A DNA stretch of 37,605 nucleotides from Virgisporangium aurantiacum (GCF_016863635.1 NZ_BOPG01000122.1:1-37605); one strand, 5' to 3'; counted from the stretch's first letter, positions 26,463 through 35,760 are shown. Program-made: numbers and translations. Notes: generated by a model not told the origin, from the letters alone.

Positions 26463-29400
26463 TCAGCCAGTTTTGACGGTGTTGCGGCCGGCTTGTTTGG
26501 CGCGGTAGAGCGCCTCGTCGGCGCGGGCCAGGAGGGTATCGAGCCGGTCGTCGGGCTTGAGTTCGGCCACGCCGATGCTGACCGTTGCCCGGATCGGCGC
26601 GGCCCGTGCTGGGCAGGGGACGGCCAGGCCCGTGACCGCCACGCGGAGCCGCTCGGCGACCTCGAGCGGGTCATTGTGCATCTCGCTGAGCACCAGCGCG
26701 TATTCCTCGCCTCCATACCGGCACGTCAGGTCCGGCTCGCGCAATTTGGTGCGCAGGATCGCGGCTACGGCGCGGATCACGTCGTCGCCGGCGCCGTGCC
26801 CGTAGGTGTCGTTGATTGCCTTGAAGTGGTCGATGTCGATCATCATGGCGGCGAGCGGGCGGTGGTTACGCGCCGCGATGTCAACCTGCCGCGTGGCGAG
26901 TTCGGTGAAGTGTCGCCGGTTGTACAGACCGGTCAGCCCGTCGGTCGTGGCCAGCTGCTGCACCTGGGCGAACAGTCGGGCATTGGCGTAGGCGGTGCCG
27001 CCCTGTCCAGCGAGCGCTGTGGCGATGTCCAGCTCGGCTGGGCCGAATCGGTTGGGCGTGGCGGAGCCGGCGATCAGCACGCCGGCACCGTATCCCCGCG
27101 TCGCCAGCGGTACGACCAGCCAGGACTCCACGCCATCGAGCAGTGCGGCAAGCTTGGCCGGTTGATTGGTGGCATCACCGCAGCGCGGGCCGGAGAGCGC
27201 CAACGAGGCAACGTCGACGCTGTCCGGCCCTGTGTCGGCAGGCGCCACGATCAGCTGGCCGTCCTCGCGGTGCAGCAGGCAGACCCGATCGGCGACAAGG
27301 AGCCGCGCCACGATGGCGCGAAGCGTGTCCAGCACCTGTTCCGGGTCGAGCGTGGCGGCGAGCTCGTTCATCGCCTCGCGCAGCGCCTCAGCGGTGTCGC
27401 GCTGCTGGCGGGCGGCGTGTACCGCCGCCTCGAGCTGCGCCGCGCGGGCCGTTTCCAGGGAAACCGCGACCTGGCAGGCTACGGCGGTGAGGATGCCGAT
27501 GTCCTCGCCGGTGAACATGCCCTTGGCGACGCGGCTGTCGAGGTACACGGCGCCGAGCAGTCGCCCGTCCAACTCGAGCGGGGCGATCATGATACTGCGC
27601 AGGCCATGGATGACGGTGCTCTGCGAGCCGAGTGCGGCGCCCTCGTCACCGCTGGTCACGATGAGTGGTTCCCGGCTTGCCGCCACCTGCTCGACCAGGC
27701 TTGCCGAATAGCCGCCCAGCTCAACGAGCTCGCCTGCGGCGGTTCGGGCCAGGTTCGGCCGCAACTGGCCGTCGGCGTCGCGCAAGAACAGCACGGCACG
27801 TTCGGCGCTCAGGATGCGCAGCGTCTCGTCGAGTGCGACGCAGGCCAGCCGCTGTGGGTCGAGCACCTTCGCCGCTGCGGCGCTGACCTGTTGGAGGGCC
27901 TCCAGGCGGCGCCGGTAGCGGTCCCCGGTCGGGTCGTCGTCGGGGGTGTAGGAGCCGGTACCGGGCGATTCGACCTCGAACTCGGCGCGAATCCAACGCA
28001 GCCGTGCCGCCCATCCGTGCCGGGCGGCGAGGGCGGCTGCCTGGCCGGCGTGCTGGCAGGCGAGGACGTCGTGGCCGAGCGCGCGCAGTGCTCGAGCTCG
28101 AACCCTGGCCGCCTCGAAGTGGACCACCGGTGCATCGACGAGAACGAGTGCGCGCTCGGCGCTGGCCAGTTGGGCGAGTGCACGTAGGGGCTTGTCCTGG
28201 AGTTGGCTGAGGCTGGCCCGCGCGACCACGTGCAACGCCCGCAGCAGCGGGTCCTTGGCCGTCCTACACAGCCGACGCACCGCCACCGCGGCAGTCGGAA
28301 GAAGTGCCCTCTTGCGGTGTCCGGTGGCGCGTACGCATTGAGCCAGTCGCCCATACGCCGCACTGGCGAGGAGCATCCGGCACTCCGGCCATAGCGCTGT
28401 CGGGGAGATCCGCAGCCGGTCGGACACGCACAGGGCTGCCTCGAACTGCTGGCCGAGATCGTCCTGTTCCACGCCGAGCTGAATGGCGGTCAGCGCGAGC
28501 TGCAACTCGTAAGCGACCTCCAGCCCAGGCTCGCCGAGCCTCGACAGCGACGCAGGGGCGTCGACCGGCTGCCCGAGAAGACTGCGCGCCGTAGTCTCGG
28601 CCAGCGCCAGCACGAAGAACTGGTCGTCGGCATGAGTCGCGACCCGGCGGCGGGTATTCTCCAGCAACGCCACGGCCTCGCTGGCGTAACCGCGGGCAGT
28701 CAGGTCACGCACGCGCATGAGGACGACCTGAGCGTAGTGGTCCGGTTCCAGCCAACGTCCATAGCGCTCCACGACCTCGGCCTGTTGAGCGATGGCGCCC
28801 GTACCACCGACGAAGTTTGCCAACGCCTCCGTCCAGGCAAGGAAAGCGATCACCTGGGGGTTGCCGAGACCGTCGGCCATGTCGCTGAGCACCCGGAAGA
28901 TCTTCCGCTTGCGCCCGGCGAGGTGCAGACCCGCTGCCATAATGCCCATCCCCGCGTAGACCATGGCGTACTCGACCGACGGACCCAGGCGGTGGACGCC
29001 ACGGATACTGCGAGCGTTAAAGGTGAGCACAAGCTGGATCCGCATACCCATGGCAGCTGCTGCGGCACCGGCACGGCACAGTAACGCGTTCAGTCGCAGA
29101 CGCTCCGCCTCCTCGCCAACCACCGGTCGGCGGGCCGGTCGGCGCCGGCCGGTGAGCAGCCACCACGACAGGAATCCCGCGAACGACAACCCGAGCCGGA
29201 TCGGATTGCGGGACATTGGGCGACCCAACTCGGCCAGGCCATCCCGTACACATTCGATCGCGTCGGTCACCGCCCACCTCGCGCGGTGGGCGTGCGCCAG
29301 GTGCAGCAACAGCGCCGCCCGGCGCAGCGGCACGGTCTCGGCTTCCAGCGCTGGCTCGAGATGGCGGCGGGCGGAAGCGGCGTCGCCGCACGTCAGGTAC

Positions 29401-31643
29401 GCCACGGCGAGACTCTCGCAGAACCGGCTGGCGGGCCGGATTCCTGCGGCGGCGGCACCGGCAGATGCCGACTCGAGGAACGACACTGCGGCGTCGGGCG
29501 CGTGCTCGGCGAGGGCGAGTCGCCCGGCGGCCCAGCCGGCCCTGTAGAGCCGCTCGGGCTCATGCTCGACGCCGCCACCGGCGCAGTGCCGCGCCAGTTC
29601 GTACACGCCGCTCGGGTCGGTACGGTGCCGGGTGGCCAGGACGGCGGCGATCCTGCGGTGCAGTCCACGGAGCGCCTCAGTGTCCACAGTGGACAGAAGC
29701 GCCTCACGGATCCGGTCGTGAACAAATGCGCAGCCGTCGCTCGCCAGTTGCAGCAGTCCCCGCCCGGCCGCCTCCGCCAGCGCAGGAGCGGGATCGGCCG
29801 CCACCACACCCGCCAGCACGTCCGGCTCGAACCGGGAGCCGAGCGCTGCCGCCACGGTCAGGATCTCGTGTGCCCGCCCGCCGAGACCGTCGATACGGGC
29901 GAGGATCAGCTCCACCACATCCGTCGGCAGGTCGACACTGTGCAGCCGGTCCGCGTCCAGGCGCCAGGTGCCCCAGGACGGACGTAGGGCCCCCGCGTCG
30001 ATGAGGGCGTGGAGATACTCCAGGATCGTCAGCGGATTGCCGCGACCCCTGGCCGTGAGCTCGTCGACCACCTCGCGGCCCACGGTGCAACCGGCCAGAT
30101 GCGACGCCACGAGCCGCGCCGCCGCGGAACCGTCGAGCGGTCGAATGGGCAGCCGCAGGTCCATCCGGTTGCCGACGTCGACCACGAAGTCAGCCGTGTC
30201 GGCCTCGTCGCGCGTGGTCGCAAGTAGCAACAGTGGTGCCTTCGGTAGTTCCTCGGCCAGCCGACGCAGTACCTCTCGGCTCGCGAGATCCAGCCACTGG
30301 ACGTCGTCCAGGACCAGCAGCAGGCCGCCGCGGCGGCGGGCAAGCCCGCACAGCAACGATGCGACCGCAGCAGCGAACTGTTCGTGCCGGTCCACGACGG
30401 CGTCTGGCGGCGCGTCGAGCAACGCCGCCAGGCCCGACGACAGCGGGGCCAACAGGCCGGTGTCCAGCCCGGCCGCCGCCCGCAGCTCGGCCACGGCCTC
30501 GGCGCGCGGTTCAGCCGGCAGGGCGGCGACGGTACGCACGTAGCCGTCGACGGCCGACCGCAGCGGCGCGAGCGGCAGCGGCGAGTCCAGATCACACTTG
30601 CCCGCCAACACGGCCGCACCAGCCGACCGCGCGGTATCACCGATCTGGCGAGCCAGAACGCTCTTGCCCACGCCGGCTGGTCCTTCGAGCAGCACCACCC
30701 GGCCCTGCCCGGACTGTGCCAGGGACCAGGATTCGGCCAGCCGCTGCTGCTCGTCCTCCCGGCCGACGAGTGCGTCAACCGCCGCCAGCTCGCCAACATC
30801 CGGGGCGAGTGCTTCGTGCACCTCCCGCGCGGTCTGTGCCCGATCGTCGGGATCCTTGGCCATCAGCCGTATGATCAGCCTGGCCAGGTCCGCGGGCAGG
30901 TCCGGCCGCAATCTGCGCGGGTCCGGCACCGCGGCGGTGGCATGCAACGCGAGTAAGGCAGCCACGTTGTCGGCCTGGAACGGCAGCTGTCCGGTCGCGC
31001 AGTGGAACAGCAGCACGCCGAGCGCATACAGGTCGGACCGCCCGTCGACCGGCCTGGCCAGCATCCCTACCTGTTCGGGTGCGGCATAGTCAAACGTCCC
31101 TGCCGCCACGTCCCTTGCGGCGCCGCCGGAGCTGACCCGACTGACGGCCAGTCCGAAGTCGATCAGCCGAGCACGGCCTGAATCCGTGATGACGACATTG
31201 GCAGGTTTGACATCCCGATGTACGAGTCCGGCCCCATGCGCCGCATGCAGCGCAGAGGCCAGATCCGCACCCAGCCGCATCACCTCACCAACTGGGAGCG
31301 GGCCAGTTCGCAGCCGAACCGTGAGCGGGTGCCCCTCGACGAACTCCAGGATCAGGTACGGACGCCCGGCCGCTACCGCGACGTCGAAAACCTTCGGCAC
31401 ACCCGGATGGTTCACCCGGGCCAGCAGCGCCGCCTCCCGGCAGAAGTCGACCAGCGCGGTCTCATCGCCGACCCGGTTCAGCGTCTTGAGCGCATACTCC
31501 ACCCCGGCCCGTCGCACCCGGTAAACGGCCGCGTTCGCGCCGCGCCCGAGTGCCTCGACCGCCTCTACACCGGCGCCCACAGCCAAGTCCGGCACGTACG
31601 ACGGCAACGACCCGTGTTCCGGCCACGACGAAGACGGGATCAC
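26463..31643 (-). CDS. Ser/Thr kinase - STAND ATPase - GAF-GAF - GGDEF hybrid signalling protein
   Basis: A 1726-residue cytoplasmic protein. Kinase, about 25-285: GRGANAAVYRV, Lys 53, HRDVKPANV (Asp 144), DFG (162), APE (188-190). All catalytic landmarks are present. AAA/STAND-type ATPase, about 290-640: Walker A GPAGVGKS (321-328), Walker B LLLVLDDVQW (Asp 446/447). About 640-1220: alpha-helical repeats. Two GAF-type domains, about 1235-1560. GGDEF, about 1565-1726: DGLTGLYNRRHF, signature GGEEY (1644-1648), a catalytically permissible variant, and an inhibitory-site RxxD (REPD, 1635-1638) at the canonical five-residue distance. It should make c-di-GMP and phosphorylate proteins. GTG 31641-31643 is chosen because AGAGGA lies just upstream; an in-frame TTG at 31673 lacks any ribosome site. 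It stands alone, 380 nt from the next operon. Confidence 0.9.
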   Translation of the reverse strand: MIPSSSWPEHGSLPSYVPDLAVGAGVEAVEALGRGANAAVYRVRRAGVEYALKTLNRVGDETALVDFCREAALLARVNHPGVPKVFDVAVAAGRPYLILEFVEGHPLTVRLRTGPLPVGEVMRLGADLASALHAAHGAGLVHRDVKPANVVITDSGRARLIDFGLAVSRVSSGGAARDVAAGTFDYAAPEQVGMLARPVDGRSDLYALGVLLFHCATGQLPFQADNVAALLALHATAAVPDPRRLRPDLPADLARLIIRLMAKDPDDRAQTAREVHEALAPDVGELAAVDALVGREDEQQRLAESWSLAQSGQGRVVLLEGPAGVGKSVLARQIGDTARSAGAAVLAGKCDLDSPLPLAPLRSAVDGYVRTVAALPAEPRAEAVAELRAAAGLDTGLLAPLSSGLAALLDAPPDAVVDRHEQFAAAVASLLCGLARRRGGLLLVLDDVQWLDLASREVLRRLAEELPKAPLLLLATTRDEADTADFVVDVGNRMDLRLPIRPLDGSAAARLVASHLAGCTVGREVVDELTARGRGNPLTILEYLHALIDAGALRPSWGTWRLDADRLHSVDLPTDVVELILARIDGLGGRAHEILTVAAALGSRFEPDVLAGVVAADPAPALAEAAGRGLLQLASDGCAFVHDRIREALLSTVDTEALRGLHRRIAAVLATRHRTDPSGVYELARHCAGGGVEHEPERLYRAGWAAGRLALAEHAPDAAVSFLESASAGAAAAGIRPASRFCESLAVAYLTCGDAASARRHLEPALEAETVPLRRAALLLHLAHAHRARWAVTDAIECVRDGLAELGRPMSRNPIRLGLSFAGFLSWWLLTGRRRPARRPVVGEEAERLRLNALLCRAGAAAAAMGMRIQLVLTFNARSIRGVHRLGPSVEYAMVYAGMGIMAAGLHLAGRKRKIFRVLSDMADGLGNPQVIAFLAWTEALANFVGGTGAIAQQAEVVERYGRWLEPDHYAQVVLMRVRDLTARGYASEAVALLENTRRRVATHADDQFFVLALAETTARSLLGQPVDAPASLSRLGEPGLEVAYELQLALTAIQLGVEQDDLGQQFEAALCVSDRLRISPTALWPECRMLLASAAYGRLAQCVRATGHRKRALLPTAAVAVRRLCRTAKDPLLRALHVVARASLSQLQDKPLRALAQLASAERALVLVDAPVVHFEAARVRARALRALGHDVLACQHAGQAAALAARHGWAARLRWIRAEFEVESPGTGSYTPDDDPTGDRYRRRLEALQQVSAAAAKVLDPQRLACVALDETLRILSAERAVLFLRDADGQLRPNLARTAAGELVELGGYSASLVEQVAASREPLIVTSGDEGAALGSQSTVIHGLRSIMIAPLELDGRLLGAVYLDSRVAKGMFTGEDIGILTAVACQVAVSLETARAAQLEAAVHAARQQRDTAEALREAMNELAATLDPEQVLDTLRAIVARLLVADRVCLLHREDGQLIVAPADTGPDSVDVASLALSGPRCGDATNQPAKLAALLDGVESWLVVPLATRGYGAGVLIAGSATPNRFGPAELDIATALAGQGGTAYANARLFAQVQQLATTDGLTGLYNRRHFTELATRQVDIAARNHRPLAAMMIDIDHFKAINDTYGHGAGDDVIRAVAAILRTKLREPDLTCRYGGEEYALVLSEMHNDPLEVAERLRVAVTGLAVPCPARAAPIRATVSIGVAELKPDDRLDTLLARADEALYRAKQAGRNTVKTG

Positions 31644-31679
31644 TCCATCCTCTTCGGCAGCCAGAACGAGCAATCAAAT

Positions 31680-31875
31680 GAAACCTGGCCGCTCGACGCT
31701 GCGGCCGGGGACATCGTCACCGTCCCGCCGGCGAGCGGCGGGCACCTCCTACTCCGGGTGGCAGGCACGGTCTACGACCCTAGTCTCGCTCCGTCCGGCC
31801 AGGAACAGACCCGCCATGCCCACCTCGCGACGGCGTTGTTGGCTGGCGCCAGCATGCAGCGGACCAGGCTGACCG
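31680..31875 (+). pseudogene. Fragment of an FtsX/MacB-type ABC permease
   Basis: The plus strand encodes AAAGDIVTVPPASGGHLLLRV followed by AGTVYDPSLAPSGQEQTRHA. This resembles the extracytoplasmic domain of actinobacterial FtsX-type permeases, where a motif like VHDPSLAPAWQEQTGYGYVT is typical. Nothing before or after continues the family, and there is no start codon or membrane segment. It is a remnant of about 65 codons, lying head to head with the giant kinase gene. Confidence 0.5.
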
Positions 31876-31990
31876 CGTGGCTCAGATCGGAACCAGCCCG
31901 GCCGGTTACGCACTTCCCCCGAGCGTGCCGGCCGGGCATCTGACATCAGCCATTGGCGAGCAGCGCAGCGCTTCATCAATTGGCAAACTT

Positions 31991-32031
31991 AAGGGGTCGA
32001 AGCGTGGCGTGCCGCCACCCTTCGACCCCTT
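31991..32031 (-). terminator. Strong hairpin terminator after the efflux operon
   Basis: AAGGGGTCGAAG (31991-32002) pairs perfectly with CTTCGACCCCTT (32020-32031). Inside it, GTGGC and GCCAC form a second stem. It begins 23 nt past the stop of the minus-strand permease. The tail is only weakly T-rich (TTAAGTTTG), as is common in high-GC actinomycetes. Confidence 0.75.
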
Positions 32032-32054
32032 GTTGGCGCTGCTATTCGGACTGG

Positions 32055-33305
32055 CTAGGACGCGGAGAGGGCCTCCGTGGGCGATAGCCGGGACGCTCGC
32101 ACGGCCGGGTAGAGGCCCGCAATCGCACCGATCACGAGGGTTGCGGTCAGGCCGCCGGTCATCGCCCATGCCGGCACGACGGTGGGCCAGCCTTGGGTGG
32201 ACGCGTAGATCGTGGTGACGACGATGCCGACCAGAACACCGCCGGCTCCGCCCAGGGCGGAGAGCAGCAGCGACTCGGCCAGGAACTGCAGCCGGATCTG
32301 ACCGCGTGTGGCCCCGAGCGATCGTCGAAGGCCGATTTCCGCGCGGCGCTCCAGCACCGAGATCACCATCGTGTTGGCCACGCCCACGCCGCCGACCAGC
32401 AACGCGACCGCGCCCAACCCCAGCAGCAGCCCGTTGAGTGTTTGGTCGGTGGCCTGTTTGGCCGCCAGCGCGTCCGACGGTCGGGAAACCGTGACCTCGT
32501 TCGGGCGCTCGGGGTTGGCTGTCGCGGCGAGTACCGCCCGCACATTCTCCACCGCGTCCTCCCGGGTGCGGGTGTAGATGGTGGTGGCGTAGCCGTCGAA
32601 GTCCAGCAACTGCTCGGCGACGGGCCACCCGATGAGGGCGGCGCTGTCCAACTCCTCGGCCAGGGGGACCGGCTGGAGCACACCGACCACGGTGAACCAG
32701 TGTCCACCCAGCCAGACCTGCGCCTCCGGGCCGGCCTCGGTCACGCCGAGCCGGTCGGCGGCGGTCGCACCGAGCACCACCGTGGGGTACCCGGCGGTGG
32801 CGTCGCTGAGCCAGGCGCCGTTGGCGAGCGTGGCACCCACCGTCGCGGGCAGGTCGGTGCGGGCCGCGCGGACACCGATACCGCCGGATTGGCCGGACGG
32901 GATGTGGTCGTTGCGGTACACCCGGGCGTCGACGTTGCCGGTGGCGCTGACCGACTCGACCGGTCCGATCCGCCCGATCATGTCGATCGCATCCTCCGGC
33001 AGGTACGCGTCGTCACCGAAGAGCGACTGGCCGGGGCCGACCGTGAGCAGGTTGGTGCCCAGGGCCGCGAGCTGTCGGTTCAGGTCCTCCCGGCTGGAGG
33101 TGGAGATACCCACGACCGACACCATCGCGGCGATTCCGATCGCGATGCCGAGCGCGGACAGGAACACCCGAAGTGGGCGGGTCCGCAGCCCGGCCCCACC
33201 GACCCGCAGCACGTCGCGGGGCCGCAGCCGGGCGGCCACGAGCCGCGGCCGGGCCACCTTGGTCGCGCTGGCGTTGGTCGCGCTGGCCCTGGTCATGCTC
33301 GCCAT
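32055..33305 (-). CDS. MacB-like ABC transporter permease
   Basis: A 416-residue membrane protein. TM1 is about 47-67 (RVFLSALGIAIGIAAMVSVV), followed by the large extracytoplasmic MacB_PCD domain (about 70-280). Three TM helices of the FtsX core follow (GLLLGLGAVALLVGGVGVAN, SALGGAGGVLVGIVVTT, ATLVIGAIAGLYPAVRAS), ending with the typical RLSPTEAL. Unlike Gram-negative MacB, the ATPase is a separate gene. It overlaps the ATPase gene end by 13 nt and is the last gene of the four-gene operon. It likely drives mechanotransmission to expel a peptide, antibiotic or lipid across the membrane with the adaptor protein. The substrate is unknown. Confidence 0.92.
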   Translation of the reverse strand: MASMTRASATNASATKVARPRLVAARLRPRDVLRVGGAGLRTRPLRVFLSALGIAIGIAAMVSVVGISTSSREDLNRQLAALGTNLLTVGPGQSLFGDDAYLPEDAIDMIGRIGPVESVSATGNVDARVYRNDHIPSGQSGGIGVRAARTDLPATVGATLANGAWLSDATAGYPTVVLGATAADRLGVTEAGPEAQVWLGGHWFTVVGVLQPVPLAEELDSAALIGWPVAEQLLDFDGYATTIYTRTREDAVENVRAVLAATANPERPNEVTVSRPSDALAAKQATDQTLNGLLLGLGAVALLVGGVGVANTMVISVLERRAEIGLRRSLGATRGQIRLQFLAESLLLSALGGAGGVLVGIVVTTIYASTQGWPTVVPAWAMTGGLTATLVIGAIAGLYPAVRASRLSPTEALSAS

Positions 33306-33967
33306 GTCGCCGCCTGCTGCACTTGACCGTCGCGCATCTCGATGTGTCGTGGCAGATCGGCGGCGATGTCGCGGTCGTGCGTGATGATCACAACCGTGGT
33401 TCCGGCCGCGTGTAGTTCCCGCAGCAGTGCCATGACCGTGGCGCCGGACACGGAGTCGAGGTTGCCGGTGGGTTCATCGGTCAGTAGCAGCGGCGGATCC
33501 CCCATGACGGCCCGGGCAATGGCGACCCGTTGCCGCTCGCCGCCGGACAGCTCGTGGGGCTCGTGGTCCAGCCGGTGACCGAGACCCACCCGCTGCAACG
33601 CCTCCGCTGCCTGCCGGCGCCGCTCGGCGAGGGCGACACCGGTGTAGAGCAGGCCGTCGGCGACGTTGTCCAGCGCCGGTACACCGGCGGCGAGGTGGAA
33701 CTGCTGGAAAACGAAGCCGATCGTGCGGGCTCGCAGCGCCGAGAGCTCGCGGTCGGACAGGTCGGCGATGTCGTACCCGTCGATGCGGACGGTACCGGAG
33801 GAGGGCCGGTCCAGCGTGCCGATCAGGTTCAGCATGGTCGACTTTCCCGATCCCGACGGGCCGACGATGCACAGCAGTTCACCGCGCTCGATGGAGACCG
33901 ACGCACCCCGGAGCGCGGCCACCCCACCGGGATACACCTTCGAGACGCTGTCGAGTTCGACGATCAC
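33293..33967 (-). CDS. MacB/LolD-type ABC transporter ATP-binding protein
   Basis: A 224-residue ATPase subunit of the efflux system. Walker A is GPSGSGKS (36-43), the Q-loop is FVFQQFHLAAG, the ABC signature LSGGERQRVAIARA, Walker B LLLTDEPTGNLDS and the switch His is in VVIITHDRD. All motifs are intact. Length and motif order match the MacB/LolD/FtsE group. Its start overlaps the adaptor stop by 4 nt (33964-33967), and its end overlaps the permease start. Confidence 0.95.
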   Translation of the reverse strand: MIVELDSVSKVYPGGVAALRGASVSIERGELLCIVGPSGSGKSTMLNLIGTLDRPSSGTVRIDGYDIADLSDRELSALRARTIGFVFQQFHLAAGVPALDNVADGLLYTGVALAERRRQAAEALQRVGLGHRLDHEPHELSGGERQRVAIARAVMGDPPLLLTDEPTGNLDSVSGATVMALLRELHAAGTTVVIITHDRDIAADLPRHIEMRDGQVQQAATWRA

Positions 33968-35115
33968 TTGGGAATCCCTACGACCAGGCCCGCGACGACG
34001 CCGTCACCGGATACCTCGACCTTGCCGCCGGCGAACATGCCGGTCTTGACCGGTATGTATCGCGTGGTTGAGCCCTCGACGACCTGGAGCCCGTAGCCGC
34101 CCTCGGCGAGCGCGACGAGTGCGTTGACCGGCACGACCAGAACGTTCTGCCGCTGCTCCGTCTGGAGGATGACGTCGACCGGTGCCTCGTCGAGCGTGCC
34201 GAGCTCGTTCTGGTCGGCGACCGTCACCGTGACGTCGATCGTCGTGGTCTCCTGGTTGTTGGCGGTCGTGGTGGTTGCCACGGTGCCGACGCTGCTCACC
34301 GTGCCCTTCACCCGTTTGCCGTCCGGCAGTTCCACCGTGGCGGTGATGCCGGCCTTCACCCACTGCTGCTTGTCCACGGCGAGGTCCACCGAGACGATCC
34401 GGGTGGTGCCGGTGTAGGTGAGTACAGGTCCGTTCGCTGTGTCGCCGGTGGCCAGCTTGTGCTCGGCGACGCGGATCGGCCCGGGTGCCACGACGACCTG
34501 GCCGGGCGTCACCGTGCCGGTCTCGTCCAGTCCCAGATCCTCCTGCCATTCACGGACGGCGTCGGCGGTCGCGCCCGTGTACTCGTCGTCGACCGTGAAC
34601 CCGCCATAGCCGAGGGCCGACAGGTTCTGCTCCACCAGGGTGACGTCGGCACCCTCCAGGCCCGACTTGAGTGTGCGGTACAGCGGAAGCGTTCCGTAGA
34701 AGAGCACCACCGGGTCGTCGGCCACCTTGTATGCGGGCGCACCCCTGCTGACCGCGGTGCCGGTCGCCGGAAGCCACGTGAGCGTGCCGTTCTGACCGGC
34801 CTTCACCACCGTCGGGTCGCCGTAGCCGAGCGTGCCCTCGACCGTCTCGGTCCGGGTCAGCGTGGTCTGAGCGACAGCGGCCGTCGCCGCCGGAAGACTG
34901 CCCCGCGTGGGTTCCTGCGCCTCGGCGCCGCCGAAGCCCACCGCGGCAACCACGCCAACGGCGGCCACCACGGCCACACCGCTCACACCGGCGATCGTCC
35001 GCACCCGGCGACGACGTCGGTTGCCCGCCTTCACAACGGGTTCGTTGCTCACATCTGCCTGTGCCTGTGCCTGTGTCGGTGCCGGGATATGTGCCTGTTC
35101 CTGTGTGGTGCTCAC
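33964..35115 (-). CDS. HlyD/RND-type efflux adaptor with peptidoglycan-binding domain
   Basis: A 383-residue membrane-anchored adaptor. A cytoplasmic Gln/Ala-rich N-terminus and an Arg cluster (GNRRRRRVR) precede one membrane segment (about 39-62, IAGVSGVAVVAAVGVVAAVG). A lipoyl/beta-barrel-type region follows (TETVEGTLGYGD), with an inserted PG_binding_1 module at about 150-205 (DVTLVEQNLSALGYGGFTVD, then TADAVREWQEDLGL). HlyD-like beta-barrel segments close the protein (KVRGTVSSVG-like KRVKGTVSSVG; VPVNALVAL). In actinobacteria this adaptor design accompanies MacB-type ATPase/permease pairs and may anchor the pump to the wall. The GTG start overlaps the upstream lipoprotein stop (GTGA). Confidence 0.88.
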   Translation of the reverse strand: MSTTQEQAHIPAPTQAQAQADVSNEPVVKAGNRRRRRVRTIAGVSGVAVVAAVGVVAAVGFGGAEAQEPTRGSLPAATAAVAQTTLTRTETVEGTLGYGDPTVVKAGQNGTLTWLPATGTAVSRGAPAYKVADDPVVLFYGTLPLYRTLKSGLEGADVTLVEQNLSALGYGGFTVDDEYTGATADAVREWQEDLGLDETGTVTPGQVVVAPGPIRVAEHKLATGDTANGPVLTYTGTTRIVSVDLAVDKQQWVKAGITATVELPDGKRVKGTVSSVGTVATTTTANNQETTTIDVTVTVADQNELGTLDEAPVDVILQTEQRQNVLVVPVNALVALAEGGYGLQVVEGSTTRYIPVKTGMFAGGKVEVSGDGVVAGLVVGIPK

Positions 35116-35666
35116 CCGCCGCCTCCACCTTGGACGGACGTGAGCTCGCCCCGGCAGGACTCCAACGCCTTTTGAACCTTCGGGTCGTTCTGATCAAACG
35201 GCGGTTGCCCGCCCTGCCCGCCGAATCCGCCACCGTTGGGGTCGGGGTCGGCCATGTCCACTCCGTTGTCGCGCATGCACTGAGCGAACTTCCGCAGCTG
35301 CTCCTGTTGAGCGGCGTCGGCCTGCCCGGGTCGCCCACCGTTCGGAGCGACGTCACGGCACGCTTCCGTGGCCTTGCGAAGCTGCTCCTGGTCCATGTTC
35401 TGGCCACGGAGCTGCTCGAAGTCGAACTGGCCGTCCGGGCCCGGATCCGGGAAGTCGGGCACACCGTTGTCGCGCACGCACTGGGCGAACTTGCGTGACT
35501 GGTCAGGGTCGGCGGCAGCGCTGCCGCTGGCGGAAGGACGTGCGCCACCACCGCTCGCGGACGCTACATCGTCCCCGGTGTCCGACCCTCCGCACGCGGC
35601 CGAGACGCCAAGTAGGAGCGCGAAGATCGGGCCGACGAGCGCCATCCCGATCCGATGTCGTCGCAT
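35112..35666 (-). CDS. Small Cys-repeat lipoprotein of the efflux operon
   Basis: A 184-residue probable lipoprotein: basic n-region, hydrophobic stretch (MALVGPIFALLLGVSAACGG) and a lipobox-like Cys at 25, though Ser at -3 is not ideal. The mature part contains two copies of a repeat of about 67 residues. Each opens with KFAQC(V/M)RDNGV (59-69 and 126-136) and an Asp/Pro stretch. Each closes with KA(T/L)E(A/S)CR (98-104, 166-172). That gives four Cys at 63, 103, 130 and 171, one pair per repeat, possibly two disulphides or a metal or ligand site. No function is known to me; the operon position suggests an accessory sensor or substrate chaperone for the pump. The ATG has GAGGAG upstream. It is the first gene of the operon. 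Confidence 0.85.
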   Translation of the reverse strand: MRRHRIGMALVGPIFALLLGVSAACGGSDTGDDVASASGGGARPSASGSAAADPDQSRKFAQCVRDNGVPDFPDPGPDGQFDFEQLRGQNMDQEQLRKATEACRDVAPNGGRPGQADAAQQEQLRKFAQCMRDNGVDMADPDPNGGGFGGQGGQPPFDQNDPKVQKALESCRGELTSVQGGGGG

Positions 35667-35717
35667 GATGTTTTCTCCTCTGTTGGGTGGCTTCCCGACA
35701 GAGCCAACCGGGCCGCG

Positions 35718-35760
35718 GATAACCTGCGTGTAAACCGGCCGGGTTTATGCCGGGGTTATC
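35718..35760. promoter_or_regulatory. Nested dyad, candidate response-regulator operator between divergent operons
   Basis: Outer arms are GATAACC (35718-35724) and GGTTATC (35754-35760); inner arms are TAAACC (35731-35736) and GGTTTA (35742-35747). Both pairs are perfect and share one centre at 35739. Read on either strand, it is GGTTTA then GGTTAT with starts 12 nt apart, that is, tandem direct half-sites as used by OmpR-type regulators, present in mirror image towards each operon. It lies between the lipoprotein and response-regulator starts. Confidence 0.6.

Noticed and set aside
29216..30874. Several open frames antisense to the giant kinase gene
   Set aside because: No family motifs, Arg/Pro-rich, and the sense strand has continuous domain homology.
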